From Oenanthe sinensis (taxonomy: Eukaryota; Streptophyta; Magnoliopsida; Apiales; Apiaceae), in the NCBI GenBank assembly GCA_028671895.1, contig CM053802.1:32588201-32652200 (forward strand): 64,000 nt of DNA. Reading direction: 5' to 3'. Made by a program: the position numbers and the translations under genes. Below the pieces are notes generated by a model. It saw only the letters and a program-made list of their open reading frames with translations, did no database searches and was not told the origin of the DNA. Of this stretch, positions 1 to 14,200 are shown piece after piece (position 1 is the first letter of the stretch; each line of letters begins with the position of its first letter).

Positions 1-360
1 TCAAACTTGAAAAGAGTTTGTAGCTTCATTCCTGACTCGTTTCAACTTGAAAACAACTTGTACACTCTTGTAGAATCAATCTTGGCACATTTGAACCTGA
101 AAACAATTCCTAACAATTTGAGGCTTCATTCTTGACTCGTTAACACTTGAAAACAGTTTGTAGCTTCATTCTTGACTCGTTTCAACATGAAAACAACTTG
201 TACACTCTTGTAGGATCAATCTTGGCTCATTTGACCTTGAAAACAATTCCTAACAACTTGAGGCTTTAATCATGACTCGTTCAAACTTGAAAATATTTGT
301 AGCTTCATTCTTGACTAGTTTCAACTTGAAAACAACTTGTACACTTTTGTAGAATCAATC

Positions 361-480
361 TTGGCACATTTGAACCTAAAAACAATTCCTAACAATTTGA
401 GGCTTCATTCTTGACTCGTTTCAACATGAAAACAACTTGTAAACTCTTTTAGGATCAATCTTGGCTCATTTGAACTTGAA
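361..480. repeat. 100-bp satellite variant lacking block A (example)
   Basis: Here block C runs straight into block B: the C-type ending GGCTTCATTC is followed by TTGACTCGTTTCAACATG without the intervening 40-bp A block. The same variant recurs near 1350, 2280, 2940, 6390, 7050, 8270, 10330, 10850, 12490 and 13700, so it is an inherited part of a higher-order unit rather than a one-off deletion. Confidence 0.85.
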
Positions 481-1905
481 AACAATTCCTAACAACTTGA
501 GGCTTTAATCTTGACTCGTTTAAACTTGAAAATAGTTTGTAGCTTCATTCTTGACTCGTTTCAACTTGAAAACAACTTGTACACTCTTGTAGAATCAATC
601 TTGGCTCATTTGAAATTGAAAACAATTCCTAACAACTTGAGGCTTTAATCTTGACTCGTTCAAACTTGAAAAGAGTTTGTAGCTTCATTCCTGACTCGTT
701 TCAACTTGAAAACAACTTGTACACTCTTGTAGAATCAATCTTGGCACATTTGAACCTGAAAACAATTCCTAACAACTTGAGGCTTTAATCTTGACTCCTT
801 CAAACTTGGAAACAGTTTGTAGCTCCATTCTTGACTCGGTACAACATGAAAATAACTTGTACACTCTTGTAGAATCAATCTTGGCTCATTTGTAATTGAA
901 AACAATTCCTAACAACTTGAGGCTTTAATCTTGACTCGTTCAAACTTGAAAAGAGTTTGTAGCTTCATTCTTGACTCGTTTCAACTTGAAAACAACTTGT
1001 ACACTCTTGTAGAATCAATCTTGGCACATTTGAACCTGAAAACAATTCCTAACAATTTGAGGCTTCATTCTTGACTCGTTAACACTTGAAAACAGTTTGT
1101 AGCTTCATTCTTGACTCGTTTCAACATGAAAACAACTTGTACACTCTTGTAGGATCAATCTTGGCTCATTTGACCTTGAAAACAATTCCTAACAACTTGA
1201 GGCTTTAATCATGACTCGTTCAAACTTGAAAATATTTGTAGCTTCATTCTTGACTAGTTTCAACTTGAAAACAACTTGTACACTTTTGTAGAATCAATCT
1301 TGGCACATTTGAACCTAAAAACAATTCCTAACAATTTGAGGCTTCATTCTTGACTCGTTTCAACATGAAAACAACTTGTAAACTCTTTTAGGATCAATCT
1401 TGGCTCATTTGAACTTGAAAACAATTCCTAACAACTTGAGGCTTTAATCTTGACTCGTTTAAACTTGAAAATAGTTTGTAGCTTCATTCTTGACTCGTTT
1501 CAACTTGAAAACAACTTGTACACTCTTGTAGAATCAATCTTGGCTCATTTGAAATTGAAAACAATTCCTAACAACTTGAGGCTTTAATCTTGACTCGTTC
1601 AAACTTGAAAAGAGTTTGTAGCTTCATTCCTGACTCGTTTCAACTTGAAAACAACTTGTACACTCTTGTAGAATCAATCTTGGCACATTTGAACCTGAAA
1701 ACAATTCCTAACAATTTGAGGCTTCATTCTTGACTCGTTAACACTTGAAAACAGTTTGTAGCTTGATTCTTGACTCGTTTCAACTTGAAAACAACTTGTA
1801 CACTCTTGTAGAATCAATCTTGGCTCATTTGAAATTGAAAACAATTCCTAACAACTTGAGGCTTTAATCTTGACTCGTTCAAACTTGAAAAGAGTTTGTA
1901 GCTTC

Positions 1906-4085
1906 ATTCTTGACTCGTTTCAACTTGAAAACAACTTGTACACTCTTGTAGAATCAATCTTGGCACATTTGAACCTGAAAACAATTCCTAACAATTTGAG
2001 GCTTCATTCTTGACTCGTTAACACTTGAAAACAGTTTGTAGCTTCATTCTTGACTCGTTTCAACATGAAAACAACTTGTACACTCTTGTAGGATCAATCT
2101 TGGCTCATTTGACCTTGAAAACAATTCCTAACAACTTGAGGCTTTAATCATGACTCGTTCAAACTTGAAAATATTTGTAGCTTCATTCTTGACTCGTTTC
2201 AACTTGAAAACAACTTGTACACTTTTGTAGAATCAATCTTGGCACATTTGAACCTAAAAACAATTCCTAACAATTTGAGGCTTCATTCTTGACTCGTTTC
2301 AACATGAAAACAACTTGTAAACTCTTTTAGGATCAATCTTGGCTCATTTGAACTTGAAAACAATTCCTAACAACTTGAGGCTTTAATCTTGACTCGTTTA
2401 AACTTGAAAATAGTTTGTAGCTTCATTCTTGACTCGTTTCAACTTGAAAACAACTTGTACACTCTTGTAGAATCAATCTTGGCTCATTTGAAATTGAAAA
2501 CAATTCCTAACAACTTGAGGCTTTAATCTTGACTCGTTCAAACTTGAAAAGAGTTTGTAGCTTCATTCCTGACTCGTTTCAACTTGAAAACAACTTGTAC
2601 ACTCTTGTAGAATCAATCTTGGCACATTTGAACCTGAAAACAATTCCTAACAATTTGAGGCTTCATTCTTGACTCGTTAACACTTGAAAACAGTTTGTAG
2701 CTTCATTCTTGACTCGTTTCAACATGAAAACAACTTGTACACTCTTGTAGGATCAATCTTGGCTCATTTGACCTTGAAAACAATTCCTAACAACTTGAGG
2801 CTTTAATCTTGACTCGTTCAAACTTGAAAATAGTTTGTAGCTTCATTCTTGACTCGTTTCAACTTGAAAACAACTTGTACACTTTTGTAGAATCAATCTT
2901 GGCACATTTGAACCTAAAAACAATTCCTAACAATTTGAGGCTTCATTCTTGACTCGTTTCAACATGAAAACAACTTGTAAACTCTTGTAGGATCAATCTC
3001 GGCTCATTTGAACTTGAAAACAATTCCTAACAACTTGAGGCTTTAATCTTGACTCGTTTAAACTTGAAAATAGTTTGTAGCTTCATTCTTGAATCGTTTC
3101 AACTTGAAAACAACTTGTACACTCTTGTAGGATCAATCTTGGCTCATTTGAACTTGAAAACAATTCCTAACAACTTGAGGCTTTAATCTTGACTCCTTCA
3201 AACTTGGAAACAGTTTGTAGCTTCATTCTTGACTCGTTTCAACATGAAAACAACTTGTACACTCTTGTAGGATCAATCTTGGCACATTTGAACCTGAAAA
3301 CAATTCATAACAATTTGAGGCTTCATTCTTGACTCGTTCACACTTGAAAACAGTTTGTAGCTTCATTCTTGACTCGTTTCAACATGAAAACAACTTGAAC
3401 ACTCTTGTAGGATCAATCTTGGCTCATTTGAACTTGAAAACAATTCCTAACAACTTGAGGCTTTAATCTTGACTCCTTCAATCTTGGAAACAGTTTGTAC
3501 CTTCATTCTTGACTCGTTTCAACATGAAAACAACTTGTACACTCTTGTAGGATCAATCTTGGCACATTTGAACCTGAAAACAATTCATAACAATTTGAGG
3601 CTTCATTCTTGACTCGTTCACACTTGAAAACAGTTTGTAGCTTCATTCTTGGCTCGTTTCAACATGAAAACAACTTGTAAACTCTTGTAGGATCAATCTT
3701 GGCTCATTTGAACTTGAAAACAATTCCTAACAACTTGAGGCTTTAATCTTGACTCGTTTAAACTTGAAAATAGTGTGTAGCTTCATTCTTGACTCGTTTC
3801 AACTTGAAAACAACTTGTACACTCTTGTAGAATCAATCTTGGCTCATTTGAAATTGAAAACAATTCTTAACAACTTGAGGCTTTAATCTTGACGCGTTTA
3901 AACTTGAAAATAGTGTGTAGCTTCATTCTTGACTCGTTTCAACTTGAAAACAACTTGTACACTCTTGTAGAATCAATCTTGGCTCATTTGAACTTGAAAA
4001 CAATTCCTAACAACTTGAGGCTTTAATCTTGACTCCTTCAAACTTGGAAACAGTTTGTAGCTTCATTCTTGACTCGTTTCAACAT
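1906..4085. repeat. Higher-order satellite segment, repeated at offset +4110
   Basis: Variant markers in this stretch reappear 4,110 bp downstream in the same order: the AATATTTGTAG deletion (2151 and 6261), GTTAACAC (2011 and 6121) and GATCAATCTCGG (2991 and 7101). The second copy covers about 6016-8195. The shared run of variants shows a block duplication of roughly 2.2 kb inside the array. Boundaries are judged by eye. Confidence 0.75.
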
Positions 4086-7000
4086 GAAAACAACTTGTAC
4101 ACTCTTGTAGGATCAATCTTGGCACATTTGAACCTGAAAACAATTCTAAACAATTTGAGGCTTCATTCTTGACTCGTTCACACTTGAAAACAGTTTGTAG
4201 CTTCATTCTTGGCTCGTTTCAACATGAAAACAACTTGTAAACTCTTGTAGGATCAATCTTGGCTCATTTGAACTTGAAAACAATTCCTAACAACTTGAGG
4301 CTTTAATCTTGACTCGTTTAAACTTGAAAATAGTGTGTAGCTTCATTCTTGACTCGTTTCAACTTGAAAACAACTTGTACACTCTTGTAGAATCAATCTT
4401 GGCTCATTTGAAATTGAAAACAATTCCTAACAACTTGAGGCTTTAATCTTGACTCGTTCAAACTTGAAAATAGTTTGTAGCTTCATTCTTGACTCGTTTC
4501 AACATGAAAACAACTTGTAAACTCTTGTAGGATCAATCTTGGCTCATTTGAACTTGAAAACAATTCCTAACAACTTGAGGCTTCAATCTTGACTCCTTCA
4601 AACTTGGAAACAATTGTAGCTTCATTCTTGACTCGTTTCAACATGAAAACAACTTGTACACTCTTGTAGAATCAATCTTGGCACATTTGAACCTGAAAAC
4701 AATTCCTAACAATTTGAAGCTTCATTCTTGACTCGTTCACACTTGAAAACTGTTTGTAGCTTCATTCTTGACTCGTTTCAACATGAAAACAACTTGTAAA
4801 CTCTTGTAGGATCAATCTTGACTCATTTGAACTTGAAAACAATTCCTAACAACTTGAGGCTTGATTCTTGACTCCTTCAAACTTGGAAACAGTTGTAGCT
4901 TCATTCTTGACTCGTTTCAACTTGAAAACAACTTGTACACTCTTGTAGGATCAATCTTGGCTCATTTGAACTTGAAAACAATTCCTAACAACTTGAGGCT
5001 TTAATCTTGACTCGTTTAAACTTGAAAATAGTGTGTAGCTTCATTCTTGACTCGTTTCAACTTGAAAACAACTTGTACACTCTTGTAGAATCAATCATTT
5101 GAAATTGAAAACAATTCCTAACAACTTGAGGCTTTAATCTTGACTCGTTCAAACTTGAAAAGAGTTTGTAGCTTCATTCTTGACTCGTTTCAACATGAAA
5201 ACAACTTGTACACTCTTGTAGGATCAACCTTGGCTCATTTGAACTTGAAAACAATTCCTAACAACTTGAGGCTTTTATCTTGACTCGTTCAAACTTGAAA
5301 AGAGTTTGTAGCTTCATTCTTGACTCGTTTCAACTTGAAAACAACTTGTACACTCTTGTAGAATCAATCTTGGCACATTTGAACCTGAAAACAATTCCTA
5401 ACAATTTGAGGCTTCATTCTTGACTCGTTAACACTTGAAAACAGTTTGTAGCTTCATTCTTGACTCGTTTCAACATGAAAACAACTTGTACACTCTTGTA
5501 GGATCAAACTTGGCTCATTTGAACTTGAAAACAATTCCTAACAACTTGAGGCTTTAATCTTGACTCGTTCATATTTGAAAACAGTTTGTAGCTTCATTCT
5601 TGACTCGTTTCAACATGAAAACAACTTGTAAACTCTTGTAGGATCAATCTTGGCTCATTTGAAGTTGAAAACAATTCCTAACAACTTGAGGCTTTAATCT
5701 TGACTCGTTTAAACTTGAAAATAGTTTGTAGCTTCATTCTTGACTCGTTTCAACTTGAAAACAACTTGTACACTCTTGTACAATCAATCTTGGCTCATTT
5801 GAAATTGAAAACAATTCCTAACAACTTGAGGCTTTAATCTTGACTCGTTCACACTTGAAAACAGTTTGTAGCTTCATTCTTGACTCGTTTCAACATGAAA
5901 ACAACTTGTAAACTCTTGTAGGATCAATCTTGGCTCATTTGAACTTGAAAACAATTCCTAACAACTGGAGGCTTTAATCTTGACTCGTTTAAACTTGAAA
6001 ATAGTGTGTAGCTTCATTCTTGACTCGTTTCAACTTGAAAACAACTTGTACACTCTTGTAGAATCAATCTTGGCACATTTGAACCTGAAAACAATTCCTA
6101 ACAATTTGAGGCTTCATTCTTGACTCGTTAACACTTGAAAACAGTTTGTAGCTTCATTCTTGACTCGTTTCAACATGAAAACAACTTGTACACTCTTGTA
6201 GGATCAATCTTGGCTCATTTGACCTTGAAAACAATTCCTAACAACTTGAGGCTTTAATCATGACTCGTTCAAACTTGAAAATATTTGTAGCTTCATTCTT
6301 GACTCGTTTCAACTTGAAAACAACTTGTACACTTTTGTAGAATCAATCTTGGCACATTTGAACCTAAAAACAATTCCTAACAATTTGAGGCTTCATTCTT
6401 GACTCGTTTCAACATGAAAACAACTTGTAAACTCTTTTAGGATCAATCTTGGCTCATTTGAACTTGAAAACAATTCCTAACAACTTGAGGCTTTAATCTT
6501 GACTCGTTTAAACTTGAAAATAGTTTGTAGCTTCATTCTTGACTCGTTTCAACTTGAAAACAACTTGTACACTCTTGTAGAATCAATCTTGGCTCATTTG
6601 AAATTGAAAACAATTCCTAACAACTTGAGGCTTTAATCTTGACTCGTTCAAACTTGAAAAGAGTTTGTAGCTTCATTCCTGACTCGTTTCAACTTGAAAA
6701 CAACTTGTACACTCTTGTAGAATCAATCTTGGCACATTTGAACCTGAAAACAATTCCTAACAATTTGAGGCTTCATTCTTGACTCGTTAACACTTGAAAA
6801 CAGTTTGTAGCTTCATTCTTGACTCGTTTCAACATGAAAACAACTTGTACACTCTTGTAGGATCAATCTTGGCTCATTTGACCTTGAAAACAATTCCTAA
6901 CAACTTGAGGCTTTAATCTTGACTCGTTCAAACTTGAAAATAGTTTGTAGCTTCATTCTTGACTCGTTTCAACTTGAAAACAACTTGTACACTTTTGTAG

Positions 7001-9070
7001 AATCAATCTTGGCACATTTGAACCTAAAAACAATTCCTAACAATTTGAGGCTTCATTCTTGACTCGTTTCAACATGAAAACAACTTGTAAACTCTTGTAG
7101 GATCAATCTCGGCTCATTTGAACTTGAAAACAATTCCTAACAACTTGAGGCTTTAATCTTGACTCGTTTAAACTTGAAAATAGTTTGTAGCTTCATTCTT
7201 GACTCGTTTCAACTTGAAAACAACTTGTACACTCTTGTAGGATCAATCTTGGCTCATTTGAACTTGAAAACAATTCCTAACAACTTGAGGCTTTAATCTT
7301 GACTCCTTCAAACTTGGAAACAGTTTGTAGCTTCATTCTTGACTCGTTTCAACATGAAAACAACTTGTACACTCTTGTAGGATCAATCTTGGCACATTTG
7401 AACCTGAAAACAATTCATAACAATTTGAGGCTTCATTCTTGACTCGTTCACACTTGAAAACAGTTTGTAGCTTCATTCTTGACTCGTTTCAACATGAAAA
7501 CAACTTGAACACTCTTGTAGGATCAATCTTGGCTCATTTGAACTTGAAAACAATTCCTAACAACTTGAGGCTTTAATCTTGACTCCTTCAATCTTGGAAA
7601 CAGTTTGTACCTTCATTCTTGACTCGTTTCAACATGAAAACAACTTGTACACTCTTGTAGGATCAATCTTGGCACATTTGAACCTGAAAACAATTCATAA
7701 CAATTTGAGGCTTCATTCTTGACTCGTTCACACTTGAAAACAGTTTGTAGCTTCATTCTTGGCTCGTTTCAACATGAAAACAACTTGTAAACTCTTGTAG
7801 GATCAATCTTGGCTCATTTGAACTTGAAAACAATTCCTAACAACTTGAGGCTTTAATCTTTACTCGTTTAAACTTGAAAATAGTGTGTAGCTTCATTCTT
7901 GACTCGTTTCAACTTGAAAACAACTTGTACACTCTTGTAGAATCAATCTTGGCTCATTTGAAATTGAAAACAATTCCTAACAACTTGAGGCTTTAATCTT
8001 GACTCGTTTAAACTTGAAAATAGTGTGTAGCTTCATTCTTGACTCGTTTCAACTTGAAAACAACTTGTACACTCTTGTAGAATCAATCTTGGCTCATTTG
8101 AACTTGAAAACAATTCCTAACAACTTGAGGCTTTAATCTTGACTCCTTCAAACTTGGAAACAGTTTGTAGCTTCATTCTTGACTCGTTTCAACTTGAAAA
8201 CAACTTGTACACTTTTGTAGAATCAATCTTGGCACATTTGAACCTAAAAACAATTCCTAACAATTTGAGGCTTCATTCTTGACTCGTTTCGACATGAAAA
8301 CAACTTGTAAACTCTTGTAGGATCAATCTCGGCTCATTTGAACTTGAAAACAATTCCTAACAACTTGAGGCTTTAATCTTGACTCGTTTAAACTTGAAAA
8401 TAGTTTGTAGCTTCATTCTTGACTCGTTTCAACTTGAAAACAACTTGTACACTCTTGTAGGATCAATCTTGGCTCATTTGAACTTGAAAACAATTCCTAA
8501 CAACTTGAGGCTTTAATCTTGACTCCTTCAAACTTGGAAACAGTTTGTAGCTTCATTCTTGACTCGTTTCAACATGAAAACAACTTGTACACTCTTGTAG
8601 GATCAATCTTGGCACATTTGAACCTGAAAACAATTCATAACAATTTGAGGCTTCATTCTTGACTCGTTCACACTTGAAAACAGTTTGTAGCTTCATTCTT
8701 GACTCGTTTCAACATGAAAACAACTTGAACACTCTTGTAGGATCAATCTTGGCTCATTTGAACTTGAAAACAATTCCTAACAACTTGAGGCTTTAATCTT
8801 GACTCCTTCAAACTTGGAAACAGTTTGTACCTTCATTCTTGACTCGTTTCAACATGAAAACAACTTGTACACTCTTGTAGGATCAATCTTGGCACATTTG
8901 AACCTGAAAACAATTCATAACAATTTGAGGCTTCATTCTTGACTCGTTCACACTTGAAAACAGTTTGTAGCTTCATTCTTGGCTCGTTTCAACATGAAAA
9001 CAACTTGTAAACTCTTGTAGGATCAATCTTGGCTCATTTGAACTTGAAAACAATTCCTAACAACTTGAGG

Positions 9071-10590
9071 CTTTTATCTTGACTCGTTCAAACTTGAAAA
9101 GAGTTTGTAGCTTCATTCTTGACTCGTTTCAACTTGAAAACAACTTGTACACTCTTGTAGAATCAATCTTGGCACATTTGAACCTGAAAACAATTCCTAA
9201 CAATTTGAGGCTTCATTCTTGACTCGTTAACACTTGAAAACAGTTTGTAGCTTCATTCTTGACTCGTTTCAACATGAAAACAACTTGTACACTCTTGTAG
9301 GATCAAACTTGGCTCATTTGAACTTGAAAACAATTCCTAACAACTTGAGGCTTTAATCTTGACTCGTTCATATTTGAAAACAGTTTGTAGCTTCATTCTT
9401 GACTCGTTTCAACATGAAAACAACTTGTAAACTCTTGTAGGATCAATCTTGGCTCATTTGAAGTTGAAAACAATTCCTAACAACTTGAGGCTTTAATCTT
9501 GACTCGTTTAAACTTGAAAATAGTTTGTAGCTTCATTCTTGACTCGTTTCAACATGAAAACAACTTGTACACTCTTGTACAATCAATCTTGGCTCATTTG
9601 AAATTGAAAACAATTCCTAACAACTTGAGGCTTTAATCTTGACTCGTTCACACTTGAAAACAGTTTGTAGCTTCATTCTTGACTCGTTTCAACATGAAAA
9701 CAACTTGTAAACTCTTGTAGGATCAATCTTGGCTCATTTAAACTTGAAAACAATTCCTAACAACTTGAGGCTTTAATCTTGACTCGTTTAAACTTGAAAA
9801 TAGTGTGTAGCTTCATTCTTGACTCGTTTCAACTTGAAAACAACTTGTACACTCTTGTAGAATCAATCTTGGCTCATTTGAAATTGAAAACAATTCCTAA
9901 CAACTTGAGGCTTTAATCTTGACTCGTTCAAACTTGAAAAGAGTTTGTAGCTTCATTCCTGACTCGTTTCAACTTGAAAACAACTTGTACACTCTTGTAG
10001 AATCAATCTTGGCACATTTGAACCTGAAAACAATTCCTAACAATTTGAGGCTTCATTCTTGACTCGTTAACACTTGAAAACAGTTTGTAGCTTCATTCTT
10101 GACTCGTTTCAACTTGAAAACAACTTGTACACTCTTGTAGGATCAATCTTGGCTCATTTGACCTTGAAAACAATTCCTAACAACTTGAGGCTTTAATCTT
10201 GACTCGTTCAAACTTGAAAATAGTTTGTAGCTTCATTCTTGACTCGTTTCAACTTGAAAACAACTTGTACACTTTTGTAGAATCAATCTTGGCACATTTG
10301 AACCTAAAAACAATTCCTAACAATTTGAGGCTTCATTCTTGACTCGTTTCAACATGAAAACAACTTGTAAACTCTTGTAGGATCAATCTCGGCTCATTTG
10401 AACTTGAAAACAATTCCTAACAACTTGAGGCTTTAATCTTGACTCGTTTAAACTTGAAAATAGTTTGTAGCTTCATTCTTGACTCGTTTCAACTTGAAAA
10501 CAACTTGTACACTCTTGTAGGATCAATCTTGGCTCATTTGAACTTGAAAACAATTCCTAACAACTTGAGGCTTTAATCTTGACTCCTTCA
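9071..10590. repeat. Higher-order satellite segment, repeated at offset +2160
   Basis: The run starting at the rare marker CTTTTATCTT (9071) is repeated from 11231 with the same ordered variants: GATCAAACTTGG, GTTCATATTTG, GAAGTTGAAAAC and TGTACAATCAATC. It lasts until about 12750. Related copies start at 5271 and 16027. This is a block duplication of about 1.5 kb. Confidence 0.75.
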
Positions 10591-11230
10591 AACTTGAAAA
10601 CAGTTTGTAGCTTCATTCTTGGCTCGTTTCAACATGAAAACAACTTGTAAACTCTTGTAGGATCAATCTTGGCTCATTTGAACTTGAAAACAATTCCTAA
10701 CAACTTGAGGCTTTTATCTTGACTCGTTCAAACTTGAAAAGAGTTTGTAGCTTCATTCTTGACTCGTTTCAACTTGAAAACAACTTGTACACTTTTGTAG
10801 AATCAATCTTGGCACATTTGAACCTAAAAACAATTCCTAACAATTTGAGGCTTCATTCTTGACTCGTTTCAACATGAAAACAACTTGTAAACTCTTGTAG
10901 GATCAATCTCGGCTCATTTGAACTTGAAAACAATTCCTAACAACTTGAGGCTTTAATCTTGACTCGTTTAAACTTGAAAATAGTTTGTAGCTTCATTCTT
11001 GACTCGTTTCAACTTGAAAACAACTTGTACACTCTTGTAGGATCAATCTTGGCTCATTTGAACTTGAAAACAATTCCTAACAACTTGAGGCTTTAATCTT
11101 GACTCCTTCAAACTTGAAAACAGTTTGTAGCTTCATTCTTGGCTCGTTTCAACATGAAAACAACTTGTAAACTCTTGTAGGATCAATCTTGGCTCATTTG
11201 AACTTGAAAACAATTCCTAACAACTTGAGG
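10191..11230. repeat. Two tandem copies of a 520-bp higher-order unit
   Basis: 10191-10710 and 10711-11230 match almost base for base. For example GATCAATCTC lies at 10381 and 10901, and the CTTTTATCTT boundaries at 10711 and 11231. Each 520-bp unit is three 140-bp monomers plus one 100-bp variant. The very low divergence points to a recent duplication. Confidence 0.8.
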
Positions 11231-14200
11231 CTTTTATCTTGACTCGTTCAAACTTGAAAAGAGTTTGTAGCTTCATTCTTGACTCGTTTCAACTTGAAAA
11301 CAACTTGTACACTCTTGTAGAATCAATCTTGGCACATTTGAACCTGAAAACAATTCCTAACAATTTGAGGCTTCATTCTTGACTCGTTAACACTTGAAAA
11401 CAGTTTGTAGCTTCATTCTTGACTCGTTTCAACATGAAAACAACTTGTACACTCTTGTAGGATCAAACTTGGCTCATTTGAACTTGAAAACAATTCCTAA
11501 CAACTTGAGGCTTTAATCTTGACTCGTTCATATTTGAAAACAGTTTGTAGCTTCATTCTTGACTCGTTTCAACATGAAAACAACTTGTAAACTCTTGTAG
11601 GATCAATCTTGGCTCATTTGAAGTTGAAAACAATTCCTAACAACTTGAGGCTTTAATCTTGACTCGTTTAAACTTGAAAATAGTTTGTAGCTTCATTCTT
11701 GACTCGTTTCAACTTGAAAACAACTTGTACACTATTGTACAATCAATCTTGGCTCATTTGAAATTGAAAACAATTCCTAACAACTTGAGGCTTTAATCTT
11801 GACTCGTTCACACTTGAAAACAGTTTGTAGCTTCATTCTTGACTCGTTTCAACATGAAAACAACTTGTAAACTCTTGTAGGATCAATCTTGGCTCATTTA
11901 AACTTGAAAACAATTCCTAACAACTTGAGGCTTTAATCTTGACTCGTTTAAACTTGAAAATAGTGTGTAGCTTCATTCTTGACTCGTTTCAACTTGAAAA
12001 CAACTTGTACACTCTTGTAGAATCAATCTTGGCTCATTTGAAATTGAAAACAATTCCTAACAACTTGAGGCTTTAATCTTGACTCGTTCAAACTTGAAAA
12101 GAGTTTGTAGCTTCATTCCTGACTCGTTTCAACTTGAAAACAACTTGTACACTCTTGTAGAATCAATCTTGGCACATTTGAACCTGAAAACAATTCCTAA
12201 CAATTTGAGGCTTCATTCTTGACTCGTTAACACTTGAAAACAGTTTGTAGCTTCATTCTTGACTCGTTTCAACTTGAAAACAACTTGTACACTCTTGTAG
12301 GATCAATCTTGGCTCATTTGACCTTGAAAACAATTCCTAACAACTTGAGGCTTTAATCTTGACTCGTTCAAACTTGAAAATAGTTTGTAGCTTCATTCTT
12401 GACTCGTTTCAACTTGAAAACAACTTGTACACTTTTGTAGAATCAATCTTGGCACATTTGAACCTAAAAACAATTCCTAACAATTTGAGGCTTCATTCTT
12501 GACTCGTTTCAACATGAAAACAACTTGTAAACTCTTGTAGGATCAATCTCGGCTCATTTGAACTTGAAAACAATTCCTAACAACTTGAGGCTTTAATCTT
12601 GACTCGTTTAAACTTGAAAATAGTTTGTAGCTTCATTCTTGACTCGTTTCAACTTGAAAACAACTTGTACACTCTTGTAGGATCAATCTTGGCTCATTTG
12701 AACTTGAAAACAATTCCTAACAACTTGAGGCTTTAATCTTGACTCCTTCAAACTTGGAAACAGTTTGTAGCTTCATTCTTGACTCGTTTCAACATGAAAA
12801 CAACTTGTACACTCTTGTAGGATCAATCTTGACTCATTTGAACTTGAAAACAATTCCTAACAACTTGAGGCTTGATTCTTGACTCCTTCAAACTTGGAAA
12901 CAGTTGTAGCTTCATTCTTGACTCGTTTCAACTTGAAAACAACTTGTACACTCTTGTAGGATCAATCTTGGCTCATTTGAACTTGAAAACAATTCCTAAC
13001 AACTTGAGGCTTTAATCTTGACTCGTTTAAACTTGAAAATAGTGTGTAGCTTCATTCTTGACTCGTTTCAACTTGAAAACAACTTGTACACTCTTGTAGA
13101 ATCAATCATTTGAAATTGAAAACAATTCCTAACAACTTGAGGCTTTAATCTTGACTCGTTCAAACTTGAAAAGAGTTTGTAGCTTCATTCTTGACTCGTT
13201 TCAACATGAAAACAACTTGTACATTCTTGTAGGATCAATCTTGGCTCATTTGAACTTGAAAACAATTCCTAACAACTTGAGGCTTTAATCTTGACTCGTT
13301 CAAACTTGAAAAGAGTTTGTAGCTTCATTCCTGACTCGTTTCAACTTGAAAACAACTTGTACACTCTTGTAGAATCAATCTTGGCACATATGAACCTGAA
13401 AACAATTCCTAACAATTTGAGGCTTCATTCTTGACTCGTTAACACTTGAAAACAGTTTGTAGCTTCATTCTTGACTCGTTTCAACATGAAAACAACTTGT
13501 ACACTCTTGTAGGATCAATCTTGGCTCATTTGACCTTGAAAACAATTCCTAACAACTTGAGGCTTTAATCTTGACTCGTTCAAACTTGAAAATAGTTTGT
13601 AGCTTCATTCTTGACTCGTTTCAACTTGAAAACAACTTGTACACTTTTGTAGAATCAATCTTGGCACATTTGAACCTAAAAACAATTCCTAACAATTTGA
13701 GGCTTCATTCTTGACTCGTTTCAACATGAAAACAACTTGTAAACTCTTGTAGGATCAATCTCGACTCATTTGAACTTGAAAACAATTCCTAACAACTTGA
13801 GGCTTTAATCTTGACTCCTTTAAACTTGAAAATAGTTTGTAGCTTCATTCTTGACTCGTTTCAACTTGAAAACAACTTGTACACTCTTGTAGGATCAATC
13901 TTGGCTCATTTGAACTTGAAAACAATTCCTAACAACTTGAGGCTTTAATCTTGACTCCTTCAAACTTGGAAACAGTTTGTAGCTTCATTCTTGACTCGTT
14001 TCAACATGAAAACAACTTGTACACTCTTGTAGGATCAATCTTGGCACATTTGAACCTGAAAACAATTCATAACAATTTGAGGCTTCATTCTTGACTCCTT
14101 CAAACTTGGAAACAGTTGTAGCTTCATTCTTGACTCGTTTCAACTTGAAAACAACTTGTACACTCTTGTAGGATCAATCTTGGCTCATTTGAACTTGAAA

